Of a stretch of 64,000 nucleotides of DNA, positions 39,662 to 47,624 are shown in pieces (within the stretch, counting starts at the first letter, position 1; the number at the start of each line of letters is the position of its first letter). The translations under genes were made by a program, and so were the position numbers. The stretch is from Oxalicibacterium solurbis (GTDB lineage Bacteria > Pseudomonadota > Gammaproteobacteria > Burkholderiales > Burkholderiaceae_D). The notes under the pieces are model-generated. The model was not told the DNA's origin and did no database searches. It saw only the letters and a list, made by a program, of their open reading frames with translations. The stretch covers positions 434,001 to 498,000 of the forward strand of contig NZ_BMDP01000003.1 in NCBI RefSeq assembly GCF_014635845.1. Reading direction: 5' to 3'.

Positions 39662-39691
39662 CGGCGGAAATTGACATTTCCGCCGTTTTTT
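39662..39691 (+). terminator. Rho-independent terminator upstream of the thiamine operon
   Basis: CGGCGGAAAT (39662-39671) pairs with ATTTCCGCCG (39676-39685) around the loop TGAC, followed by TTTTTT. It insulates the TPP riboswitch from the preceding gene. Confidence 0.92.
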
Positions 39692-39710
39692 CATGATAGT
39701 ATTCGCGCCA

Positions 39711-39790
39711 CGCTAGGGGTCCTGAAGAGCAATCTTCGGGTGAGATGAAACCCTTGAACCTGACCTGGATAATGCCAGCGTAGGAAAGCG
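39711..39790 (+). promoter_or_regulatory. TPP riboswitch (THI element)
   Basis: The conserved TPP-aptamer parts are all present in order: the P1 strand CGCT, GGGGTCC, the P3 hairpin CTGAAGA/TCTTCGG, GTGAGATGAAACCCTTGAAC (CTGAGA in most TPP aptamers, here GTGAGA), then CCTGACCTGGATAATGCCAG and the closing CGTAGGAAAGCG. Thiamine pyrophosphate binding would lower expression of the downstream operon. A hairpin at 39838-39855 before the start codon may be the expression platform. Confidence 0.93.
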
Positions 39791-39837
39791 CAAAGTCTTC
39801 GTCTTTATTCTTTCGGTCGTCCTTTGTCCTTCCTGCG

Positions 39838-39855
39838 CGCGTTTTCCGCAACGCG
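39838..39855 (+). promoter_or_regulatory. Leader hairpin abutting the receptor start region
   Basis: CGCGTT (39838-39843) pairs with AACGCG (39850-39855), loop TTCCGC. It ends one base before ATG 39856 and 15 bases before ATG 39871, overlapping the place where a ribosome-binding site would sit. It could be the switch element of the TPP riboswitch. Confidence 0.45.
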
Positions 39856-39870
39856 ATGAGATTGACCGAT

Positions 39871-42033
39871 ATGTCCCGCTTCAATACTTCCCTGATCGCC
39901 GCTGCGATCGCCCAGGCCTGCGCCCTCGCGCCGGCATTCGCCCAGACCGTGCAGAACGATGACGCGCCGGAGAACGTGCTGCCTGCCGTCACCGTGATTG
40001 CCGCACCTGACGACGGCGGCAAGGCAGCGACGGCCAGCGTCGGCGGCTTCGGCGAAACGCCGTTGCTGGAAACGCCGGCTTCGGTCAGCGTCATCACACA
40101 GCAGCAGATGCAGGATCGCAACATCCGCTCGACGACGGCTGCCGTCGAAACCGACGCCAGCGTCAACGATGCATATAACGCGGTTGGCTATGCCGAACAG
40201 TTCTCGATTCGCGGTTTCACGCTGGAAAACGAAACCAGTTTCCGCAAGGACGGCCTGTCGTTCTCCGGCGCTTCGTCGGTGCCGCTGGAAAACAAGGAGC
40301 GCATCGAAATCCTGAAGGGCCTGTCCGGCCTGCAGGCCGGTGTGGCGACGCCGGGCGGCATCATCAACTACGTGACCAAGCGCCCGACCGAAACGCCGGT
40401 GCGCACGCTGACGACAGAATTCAGCGAACGTGGCACGGCCTATGGCGCGATCGATCTCGGCGGCATGTCGGAAGACAAGCGTTTCGGCTATCGCATTAAC
40501 GCAGCGACCGAGACGATCAATTCGTATGTGAAGGGCGCGGACGGTAATCGCAATTTCGTTTCCGGCGCGTTCGACTGGCATCTGACGGATCGCGCATTGC
40601 TGCAACTGGATATGGATTACCAGCACAAGTCGCAGATTACGGCACCGGGGTATCAGTTGTTAGGCGGGACGGATGTGCCGTCGCATGTCGATCCTAAGCG
40701 GCTGCTTGGCGATGCGCCGTGGGTGACGCCGGTGACGGACGACACCAGCAACATCGGACTGCGTTTCAAGTACAACATCGACAACAACTGGCATGTGACG
40801 TTGGGTGCTAATCGTTATGAACTGAAGCGGGATGATCATTCGGCGTTCCCGTACGGTTGCGCTGCGCAATTGGGATGGGATCCTGGCTATTGTTCGAATG
40901 GCGATTACGATGTGTATGACTATCGCAGCGACGATCAACGCTATCGAATTGTCAGCACGCAGGTTTTGCTACAAGGTAAGGCACAGACCGGCACAATTGC
41001 ACATGATCTGACTTTTGGTGCCGACACGATGCGTCGTCGTGATTCGTTTGGCGAGGAAGTATATGACTTCGTTGGCACCAATAACATTTACGACCCTCGA
41101 TTGATTCCTTCTCGCAGCCCTAGAGAAAGTGGACCGGTATCCTTGCGTCGCAAGGATGACGAGCAGTCGTTCTTTGTGCAGGACATCCTGACGCTTTCTC
41201 AACGAGTCAAGCTGCATGCGGGTTTGCGTTATACGGAATTGAAGCGTGAGCAATTCGATGCAGCTGGTACGCAGACTTCCGATTACGATCGCAGCTATCT
41301 GTTGCCGAATATCGCATTGGTGGTAACACCACAACCGGGCATGTCGATTTACGGAGCCTATTCGCAAGGATTGCAGCATGGCGGTATTGCGCCGGAGGGA
41401 ACGAGCAACGAGGACCAAATGCTGAACCCGAACAAGTCGCATCAAGTAGAAATCGGTTTCAAGCAGGACTTGAGCAATACCCTGAGTTTTACTGCTTCGT
41501 TGTTCCAGATCAAAGCGCCGCTGGAGTATGTTGATTATCGTAATTCCCCTACGGGTGAATTTGTCCAGAACGGTGATGCAGTCCACCGTGGCATTGAACT
41601 TGGCCTGACCGGTCGCGTCACGCGGCAGTTGCTGGCAGGTGTGAGCCTGACAGCACTGGATGCAAAACAGAAGAATACTGGCGATCCAGCATTGGACGAC
41701 AAGCGTAACGTCAATGTGCCGAAACTGAAAACGGTGGCTTTCCTCGATTACGCTGTTGCCGACGTGCCGGGCCTGAACCTGAACACGACGCTGACCTATG
41801 CTGGTAGCAAGGCATTCGATACACAGAATGAAACCATCGTCGGCGGCTACAGTGTTGTCGATGCCGGTGCGCGTTACGCGACACGCATTGGCAATACGCC
41901 GGTCCGTTTCAATTTCACCGTATACAACGTATTCGACAAATTCTACTGGCGTGATGTAACGCAGGGATTGGGTGGTTACCTGTTCCCCGGCGCACCACGC
42001 ACGTTCAAGCTGACGGCGCAGTTCGATTTCTGA
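39871..42033 (+). CDS. TonB-dependent outer-membrane receptor, predicted thiamine uptake
   Basis: The 720-residue receptor has a signal peptide ending in APAFAQ, a plug domain with TPASVSVITQQQMQDRN and GFTLENETSFRKDG, and a barrel with final RTFKLTAQFDF. The family is that of siderophore receptors, but the TPP riboswitch immediately upstream and the PnuC-type transporter downstream strongly suggest thiamine or a thiamine precursor as substrate. ATG 39871 was chosen because ATG 39856 has no ribosome-binding site. The segment from about 40640 to 41760 appears less GC-rich than the gene's ends. Confidence 0.9.
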   Translation: MSRFNTSLIAAAIAQACALAPAFAQTVQNDDAPENVLPAVTVIAAPDDGGKAATASVGGFGETPLLETPASVSVITQQQMQDRNIRSTTAAVETDASVNDAYNAVGYAEQFSIRGFTLENETSFRKDGLSFSGASSVPLENKERIEILKGLSGLQAGVATPGGIINYVTKRPTETPVRTLTTEFSERGTAYGAIDLGGMSEDKRFGYRINAATETINSYVKGADGNRNFVSGAFDWHLTDRALLQLDMDYQHKSQITAPGYQLLGGTDVPSHVDPKRLLGDAPWVTPVTDDTSNIGLRFKYNIDNNWHVTLGANRYELKRDDHSAFPYGCAAQLGWDPGYCSNGDYDVYDYRSDDQRYRIVSTQVLLQGKAQTGTIAHDLTFGADTMRRRDSFGEEVYDFVGTNNIYDPRLIPSRSPRESGPVSLRRKDDEQSFFVQDILTLSQRVKLHAGLRYTELKREQFDAAGTQTSDYDRSYLLPNIALVVTPQPGMSIYGAYSQGLQHGGIAPEGTSNEDQMLNPNKSHQVEIGFKQDLSNTLSFTASLFQIKAPLEYVDYRNSPTGEFVQNGDAVHRGIELGLTGRVTRQLLAGVSLTALDAKQKNTGDPALDDKRNVNVPKLKTVAFLDYAVADVPGLNLNTTLTYAGSKAFDTQNETIVGGYSVVDAGARYATRIGNTPVRFNFTVYNVFDKFYWRDVTQGLGGYLFPGAPRTFKLTAQFDF

Positions 42034-42067
42034 TTCGATTTCCGATTCACCTGATTGCATCGATGCC

Positions 42068-42688
42068 ATGAACAGCCCGCTCGTCCTCTTCGGCTTCATC
42101 CACACCTCGTATTTCGAGATCGTCTCGTTCGGCCTCGCGATCACGATGGTGCTGCTGAACATTCGCCAGTCGCCGTGGGCGTGGCTGTTTTCGATTTCGG
42201 CGTCCGCGCTGTATTCGGTCGTTTTCTTCGAAGCCAAGCTGTATGGCGACATGTGCCTGTCGTTCTTCTTCATCGCGGTTTCGCTGTGGGGCTGGTACCA
42301 GTGGCTGTTCGGCGGCCGCGCGCATCACGGCATTGCCGTGTCGACGCTTTCGCGCGCGGGTATCGCATGGACGCTGGCGGCCTGGCTGACAGCCTGGCTG
42401 GTGATTTACCTGCTGCTGTCGCGCTTCACCGATAGCGATGTGCCGCGCATCGATGCCTTCCTGACGGGCGGCAGCCTGGTCGGGCAGTTCCTGCTGTCGC
42501 GCAAGAAGCTGGAAAACTGGCACATGTGGATCGTCATCGACACGATCTTCATCGGCCTCTACATTCACAAGCATCTGTATCTGACGGCGCTGCTGTATGC
42601 GCTGTTCGTCATCATGGCGACCTTCGGCCTGTTCGCGTGGAAAAAGGCGATGGCCGGACAACCTGCGGAAGAAGCCGTCACGGCATGA
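42068..42688 (+). CDS. pnuT: PnuC-family transporter, predicted thiamine transporter PnuT
   Basis: This 206-residue inner-membrane protein has about seven hydrophobic segments with the WLFSISASALYSVVFFEAKL and MCLSFFFIAVSLWGWYQW patterns of the PnuC family. PnuC carries nicotinamide riboside; members placed under TPP riboswitches (PnuT) are assigned to thiamine. It lies 34 bp after the receptor and overlaps the following kinase gene by 4 bp. These transporters act by facilitated diffusion, so phosphorylation inside the cell would trap the substrate. Confidence 0.88.
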   Translation: MNSPLVLFGFIHTSYFEIVSFGLAITMVLLNIRQSPWAWLFSISASALYSVVFFEAKLYGDMCLSFFFIAVSLWGWYQWLFGGRAHHGIAVSTLSRAGIAWTLAAWLTAWLVIYLLLSRFTDSDVPRIDAFLTGGSLVGQFLLSRKKLENWHMWIVIDTIFIGLYIHKHLYLTALLYALFVIMATFGLFAWKKAMAGQPAEEAVTA

Positions 42689-43209
42689 CGAACGTCCGCC
42701 GCGTCGCCATCCTCGGCGCCGAATCCACCGGCAAGTCGACGCTGGCCGAAGCATTGGCGGCGCACTACGGCACGATATGGGTGCCGGAATATCTGCGCGA
42801 GTTTGTCGAAACCTACGGACGCACACCGCGTGCGGACGAACAGTTTCATATCGCTGCCACGCAGGTGGCACGAGAGGAGGCCGCGCGGGCGCAACTGCAG
42901 GATGGTCTGTTGTTCTGCGACACTACACCGTTGATGACAGCCGTCTACAGCTATCACTACTTCACCGCTCCAGACGCGGAACTGGCTGCACTCGCCGCCA
43001 GCCGCTGCTACAACTTCACACTGGTTGCCGCACCCACCAATCCATGGGTTGGTGACGGGTTGATGCGCGATGGCGATACGGTGCGACAAACCGTGCATCG
43101 GCTACTGATAGCTGCATTGCAGGAGGCCGGCATTCCCTATCTGCTAGTCGAAGGCGACGTCGCGCAGCGCGTACAGCAGGTGAGCCAGTATCTCTCACAA
43201 GCCCGCTGA
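42685..43209 (+). CDS. NadR-like P-loop kinase, predicted thiamine kinase
   Basis: The 174-residue protein is an AAA_28/NadR-type ATPase. The Walker A motif is GAESTGKST (residues 11-19), followed by VPEYLREFVETYGRTPRADE, and DTTPLMTAVYSYHYF. In NadR this domain phosphorylates nicotinamide riboside. Here it is in a TPP-controlled operon and overlaps the pnuT gene, so thiamine is the likely substrate; this is inference from context. The sequence is short, with no DNA-binding or adenylyltransferase domain as in full NadR. Confidence 0.8.
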   Translation: MTNVRRVAILGAESTGKSTLAEALAAHYGTIWVPEYLREFVETYGRTPRADEQFHIAATQVAREEAARAQLQDGLLFCDTTPLMTAVYSYHYFTAPDAELAALAASRCYNFTLVAAPTNPWVGDGLMRDGDTVRQTVHRLLIAALQEAGIPYLLVEGDVAQRVQQVSQYLSQAR

Positions 43210-43516
43210 TATTCCAATATAACGATGCAGAGGGCGTCGTGTTGCCGATCCGATAAGTACGTTCTGATATGCGATCCACCGATTCTCGGCCGCGATTGCC
43301 GACGAAACGAAACAAGTGTGGCGACAAGAACAACTGTGTGGACAACGAAATAAGTGCGGTGGGAATTTTCCTACAAATGGTCGCGTGGAAATCCTATAGG
43401 GTGTGCTCTGGCGTTTCGTTACATTACCAGCCTGCAAGTCGTTTTAACAAAAATTAACGAACGTGCAGTGTGGCTACGTTTCGTCACCACACAGCACGGC
43501 TGATCTGGAGCACATG
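43210..43516. other. Intergenic region with short repeats upstream of the small membrane protein
   Basis: This stretch holds no supported gene. Three related segments at about 43308-43360 read CGAAACAAGTGTGG, AGAACAACTGTGTGG and CGAAATAAGTGCGG, about 18 bp apart. The motif CGTTTCGT occurs at 43412-43419 and 43477-43484 and inverted at 43302-43309. They could be regulator-binding sites. Confidence 0.4.
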
Positions 43517-43675
43517 ATGACGTACATCTTCAAGCTGATTTCCCTGTTGGGCGTGCTGGGTGGAATTGTCTGGTTTGCGATGGTGCCGGATTTTGCTGCT
43601 GTGTTTCTTGGTATCTTGTCGCTGGCCATCTTCATGATGACTTTCCTGCCGGTGGCGCCAGATGAGCCTGCTTGA
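43517..43675 (+). CDS. Very small membrane protein
   Basis: The 52-residue protein has two membrane segments, FKLISLLGVLGGIVWFAMV and AVFLGILSLAIFMMTFLPV. GGAG lies six bases upstream of ATG 43517; ATG 43514 is also possible. It precedes a stand-alone response regulator by 61 bp. No family was recognised; small membrane proteins of this kind often modify a larger membrane complex. Confidence 0.55.
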   Translation: MTYIFKLISLLGVLGGIVWFAMVPDFAAVFLGILSLAIFMMTFLPVAPDEPA

Positions 43676-43736
43676 AGCGTAATCACCATGAATACACCTA
43701 TCCCGGCCAGGGAGATGATGGCCGTTTCGAAAAAAT

Positions 43737-44111
43737 ATGCAGAATAATGAAACAGACAGGAAAGGTCGGCGCTTGCAGGTGCTGCTGGTAGAGGACAACG
43801 TCGATGCGCTAGAAGGGCTGGTCGAGATGACGGGCTTTCTAGGACACGAAGCGCATGGTTGCACGTCTGCCGAAAATGCCCTGGCGATGCTGCAGACTCG
43901 GTCGTTCGATCTGATGATCACCGATATCGGCCTGCCGGGAATTTCCGGGCTGGAGCTGGCGCGTCGCGTGCGCGAACTGCAGTCGCTGGAAGTCACCGTC
44001 GCCAGCGGTTATGCGCGCGATGACGATGTGCCGCCTGATGTCGGCTGGCTGATGAAGCCGTTCGGCATCGATGAATACGCGGCATTGCTGGATCAGGCCG
44101 CCGCGTCCTGA
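43737..44111 (+). CDS. Stand-alone receiver-domain response regulator
   Basis: This 124-residue protein is a single receiver domain with acidic residues E19/D20, phospho-acceptor D63 in LMITDIGLPG, a serine in VASGYA at the switch position and the conserved lysine in LMKPFG. There is no output domain. It resembles the receiver parts of hybrid kinases and CheY-like single-domain regulators. No kinase gene adjoins it, so its phosphodonor is unknown. A tiny membrane-protein gene lies just upstream. Confidence 0.82.
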   Translation: MQNNETDRKGRRLQVLLVEDNVDALEGLVEMTGFLGHEAHGCTSAENALAMLQTRSFDLMITDIGLPGISGLELARRVRELQSLEVTVASGYARDDDVPPDVGWLMKPFGIDEYAALLDQAAAS

Positions 44112-44188
44112 TCGTCGTGCGGCGTGTTGCCGCAATGACCTCCAATATCCATTTGACTGTTTTCTTTCGGGCAATGCATTCATTTAAA

Positions 44189-44219
44189 CAAGCGATTTAA
44201 TTCAATCAATCGTTTGATT
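44189..44219 (+). promoter_or_regulatory. Candidate TetR operator upstream of the efflux operon
   Basis: The inverted repeat CAAGCGATT (44189-44197)/AATCGTTTG (44208-44216) has one mismatch and a 10-base spacer. It overlaps a 16-bp palindrome-like element AATCAA-N4-TTGATT at 44204-44219. The element lies 12 bp before the TetR start, where autoregulation would act. Confidence 0.5.
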
Positions 44220-44230
44220 TATGTGTTCTA

Positions 44231-44968
44231 ATGGCGACCATGTGCTCCGCCAGAAAAACTCCCGTTCCTCGTTCACTGTCCGCTGCCGAATCCGATAGCG
44301 TATCCGGCAGCGTCCGCCATCGCGCCGACGGCGCCGAGGCGCGCAGCCGTCTGCTGCATGCGGCTCTCCATCTGTTTGCGGAAAAAGGCTTCAGCAAGAC
44401 ATCCACGCGCGATATCGCGCAGGCTGCCGGCGTCAATCTCGCCGCGATCAAGTACTACTTCGGCGACAAGGCCGGCCTGTACCGCGCCGTCTATACCGAA
44501 CCCGTCAGCGGGCTGTGCCAGCCGCAGGCGCCGACGATGCGCGCCGATCTGCCGCTGCGCGAGGCGCTGACGATTTTCCTCGGCGATTTCGTGGCGCCAC
44601 TGAAGCAAGACGAACTGCTGCAACTGTGCATTCGCCTGCATTACCGGGAAATGCTGGAACCGACCGGCCTGTGGCAGGAAGAAATCGACAGGGATATCAA
44701 GCCTTCGCATGCAGCGCTGGCAGGCGTGCTCGCGCATCAGATGGGTTTGAAGAAGCCGGATGACGATATTCACCGCCTGGCATTTTCCATCGTCGGCATG
44801 GTGCTGCAGATGTTCATCGCGCGCGACATCATCGATGCGATTCGCCCGTCGCTGATCGGCTCGCATGCCGCGGTCGACCTGTGGATAGAGCGGTTGATCG
44901 ACTATGCGGAAGCAATGGTGCAGGCCGAGGCACGCCGCAGAAAAACCGCAGCGAGGACGAAATCATGA
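44231..44968 (+). CDS. TetR/AcrR-family regulator, CecR-like
   Basis: The 245-residue repressor has an N-terminal helix-turn-helix (about residues 40-90; ALHLFAEKGFSKTSTRDIAQ) and a C-terminal ligand domain with LHYREMLEPTG, like the DUF1956 domain of CecR (YbiH). It overlaps the following outer-membrane-factor gene by 4 bp, so it is the first gene of its own RND efflux operon and probably its repressor. An operator-like palindrome lies just upstream. The inducer is unknown. The first 30 residues are a polar, Ser-rich extension; ATG 44240 is an alternative start. Confidence 0.9.
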   Translation: MATMCSARKTPVPRSLSAAESDSVSGSVRHRADGAEARSRLLHAALHLFAEKGFSKTSTRDIAQAAGVNLAAIKYYFGDKAGLYRAVYTEPVSGLCQPQAPTMRADLPLREALTIFLGDFVAPLKQDELLQLCIRLHYREMLEPTGLWQEEIDRDIKPSHAALAGVLAHQMGLKKPDDDIHRLAFSIVGMVLQMFIARDIIDAIRPSLIGSHAAVDLWIERLIDYAEAMVQAEARRRKTAARTKS

Positions 44969-46437
44969 AGCCCCTTCGCCTTGCGTGCGGTATCGGCCTG
45001 CCATTATTGTTGTCGGCATGCGCATTGACGCCGCCACCGTCCGGCGTCGAAGCCGTCACGCCGTCGCAATGGCAGGCACCGACGCCGGGCGCGGCCGAAA
45101 CGGCGAACGCCGCATCGCTGCCGCATCACGGCACATTGACCGACCTGTCGCAATGGTGGCAGCAGCAGAACGATCCCTTGCTGGTGGAATTGATCGATGC
45201 CGCCCAGGCTGCCAGTCCGACGGTGGCCGATGCCGTTTCCCGTATCGAACAGTCGCGCGCAAACAGCGTGTCGGCCGATGCGGCGCTGCTGCCCAAACTC
45301 GACGGCACGATCACGTCCAGCCGTACCAATATGCAACCGCCGTTGCCGCTGTCGACGATCACGCAGGCGGAACTGCAGCCGTCATGGGAAGCCGATCTGT
45401 TCGGCGGCAATCGTGATACCAGCCGCGCCGCGCTGGCGCGCCTGCGCGGCGCGCAGGCCAACTGGCACGATGCGCGCGTTTCGGTGGCGGCCGAAGTGGC
45501 GAATCGTTATTACAGCCTGCGCACCTGCAACAAGCTGGTGACGGTTACACAGGAAGATGCCGATTCGCGCGAGGAAACCGCGCGCCTGTCCGATCTGAGC
45601 GCGAAAGCGGGATTCCAGGCGCCGGCTACGGCAGCACTGGCGCGTGCAAGCGCTGCGGAAGCCCGCGGCCGCTTGACGCAACAGTACGCCTCTTGTGATC
45701 TGGACGTGAAGGCGCTGGTGCAGTTGACGGCGATGGATGAGGCGACCTTGCGCAACAAGATGGCCGCATCGACGCCACCGCCGACGCAGCCGATTGTGAT
45801 TGACAGTCTGCCGGCGCGTGTGCTGCTGCAGCGCCCTGACGTGTTCATTGCGGAACAGGAAGTGGCGGCAGCCAGTGCCGAAGTCGGTAATGCGCAGGCG
45901 GCACGCTATCCTCGGCTGACATTGAGCGGTTCGATAGGTGCAGCGCGTTATCACTCCGCCGGCGTCACGACCGATCTGCAGACGTGGTCGATCGGACCGA
46001 TCACGCTGTCGCTGCCCTTGTTCGATGGCGGTGCGCGCGCCGCCAATGTCGATGCCAGCGAAGCGCGTTACGACTCGGCCGTCAGCGCCTATCGCGGCAC
46101 GGTGCGTCAGGCGGTGCGCGAAGTGGAGGAGGCACTGGTCAATTTGCAGAGCACGTCGTCGCGCAGTAAAGATGCGCGTGCCGCCGTCGAAGGTTATCGC
46201 GCCGCCTACGAAGGTGCGGAAAGCCTGTATCGCAACGGCATGGCCAATCTGCTCGATCTGGAGGATTCGCGTCGCTTGCGGCTCGCTTCCGAACTGAATG
46301 CCGTGACGCTGGAGCGCGAACGCATGTCCGCATGGATTTCACTGTATCGCGCTGCCGGTGGTGGCTGGCGCAATCCAGACGCCGGGCGTACCGCTTCCGC
46401 CACGGCTATTCGACCAACCTCATCCGATTCCGAATGA
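44965..46437 (+). CDS. RND efflux outer-membrane lipoprotein, NodT family
   Basis: The 490-residue channel protein has a lipoprotein signal ending at C19 (LLLSAC). The family motif LLQRPDVFIAEQEVAAASAEVG lies in the second half, shown here in part, and the end LYRAAGGGW is typical. It overlaps the TetR gene by 4 bp and the adaptor gene by 4 bp, so regulator and pump are made from one message. It is the outer-membrane part of the tripartite pump encoded by the next two genes. Confidence 0.92.
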   Translation: MKPLRLACGIGLPLLLSACALTPPPSGVEAVTPSQWQAPTPGAAETANAASLPHHGTLTDLSQWWQQQNDPLLVELIDAAQAASPTVADAVSRIEQSRANSVSADAALLPKLDGTITSSRTNMQPPLPLSTITQAELQPSWEADLFGGNRDTSRAALARLRGAQANWHDARVSVAAEVANRYYSLRTCNKLVTVTQEDADSREETARLSDLSAKAGFQAPATAALARASAAEARGRLTQQYASCDLDVKALVQLTAMDEATLRNKMAASTPPPTQPIVIDSLPARVLLQRPDVFIAEQEVAAASAEVGNAQAARYPRLTLSGSIGAARYHSAGVTTDLQTWSIGPITLSLPLFDGGARAANVDASEARYDSAVSAYRGTVRQAVREVEEALVNLQSTSSRSKDARAAVEGYRAAYEGAESLYRNGMANLLDLEDSRRLRLASELNAVTLERERMSAWISLYRAAGGGWRNPDAGRTASATAIRPTSSDSE

Positions 46438-47624
46438 ATCCTTTCATGAAACGTGTGAACAAGAAAACCGCCATCATCGGCATCGGCGCGTTGCTCATCC
46501 TGGCCGTCGCGCTGACCTTGCTGTTCAGGTCTGCCGGACACGACAAGCAGGAAGAAGCGCCGCGGCCGGCATTGACCGTCACGACTGCCATGCCGACGCA
46601 GGAAAGCCTGCCGATCCGCCTGCATGCCAACGGCACCGTGTTCGCCTGGCAGGAAGCGATCATCGGCAGCGAATCGAACGGTCTGCAGTTGACCGAGGTG
46701 CGCGTCAACGTCGGCGACAAGGTGCGCCGCGGCCAAGTGCTGGCGACTTTCTCCACCGCGACCACGCAGGCCGATGTGCTGCAGGCGCGCGCAGCCTTGC
46801 TGGAAGCCGAGGCGAATGCCGCCGACGCGCGCAACAATGCCGAACGTGCGCGTACGTTGCAGAGCACCGGTGCGCTGAGTACGCAACAGATCAATCAATA
46901 TCTGACAACCGATCAGACGGCGAAAGCAAAAGCAGAAGCAGCGAAAGCGATCTTGCAGGCGCAGGAAGTGCGACTGGCGCAAACGCGCGTGCTGGCACCG
47001 GATGACGGCGTGATCTCCGCGCGCAGCGCCACCGTTGGCGCGGTCGTCGGTGCCGGCACCGAACTGTTCCGCATGATTCGTCAGGGACGGCTCGAATGGC
47101 GCGCCGAAGTGACGTCCGAGGAACTCGGTAAGCTGGCGCCCGGCGCGATGGCGACGATCACCGCCGCCAACGGCACCGAAACGACGGGCAAGGTGCGCAT
47201 GATTGCGCCAACCGTCGATACGCAGAACCGCGTGGCACTGGTCTACGTCGATCTGCTGCAGCCGGAAACGAAGGCGGCACCACCAGTGCGCGCCGGCATG
47301 TTCGCCAGCGGCTATTTCGCGCTCGGTACGTCGAACGCCATCACGGTGCCGCAGCAATGCGTGGTGGTGCGTGACGGCTTCAGCTATGTGTTCGCCTTGA
47401 ATGCCGATCATCGCGTCACGCAGCTGAAGATTCAGCCGGGCCGTCGTCTCGGCGACCGCATCGAGGTCGTCAGCGGCATTGCGCCGGATGCGTTGCTGGT
47501 TGCCAGCGGCGCAGGCTTCCTGAATGACGGCGATTTCGTCAACGTCGTGCAGGATGCGCCTGCATCTGCAGTGGCAACTGCTTCTGCAACTGTTTCGGCC
47601 GCACCGGCACAGGAGCGCAAGTGA
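46434..47624 (+). CDS. RND efflux periplasmic adaptor (membrane-fusion protein)
   Basis: This 396-residue adaptor has one N-terminal membrane anchor (IIGIGALLILAVALTLLF), a lipoyl-like domain, a helical hairpin (about residues 105-170) and a barrel domain. The sequence VTTAMPTQESLPIRLHANG is the usual start of the mature domain. ATG 46434 overlaps the preceding stop codon; ATG 46446 would remove four residues. The C-terminal Ala/Thr-rich tail is not part of the fold. It couples the RND pump to the outer-membrane channel. Confidence 0.9.
   Translation: MNPFMKRVNKKTAIIGIGALLILAVALTLLFRSAGHDKQEEAPRPALTVTTAMPTQESLPIRLHANGTVFAWQEAIIGSESNGLQLTEVRVNVGDKVRRGQVLATFSTATTQADVLQARAALLEAEANAADARNNAERARTLQSTGALSTQQINQYLTTDQTAKAKAEAAKAILQAQEVRLAQTRVLAPDDGVISARSATVGAVVGAGTELFRMIRQGRLEWRAEVTSEELGKLAPGAMATITAANGTETTGKVRMIAPTVDTQNRVALVYVDLLQPETKAAPPVRAGMFASGYFALGTSNAITVPQQCVVVRDGFSYVFALNADHRVTQLKIQPGRRLGDRIEVVSGIAPDALLVASGAGFLNDGDFVNVVQDAPASAVATASATVSAAPAQERK

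Noticed and set aside
43269..43457. 62-codon frame between the kinase and the tiny membrane protein
   Set aside because: The start has no ribosome-binding site, the composition is mixed, and the region is better explained by short repeats.
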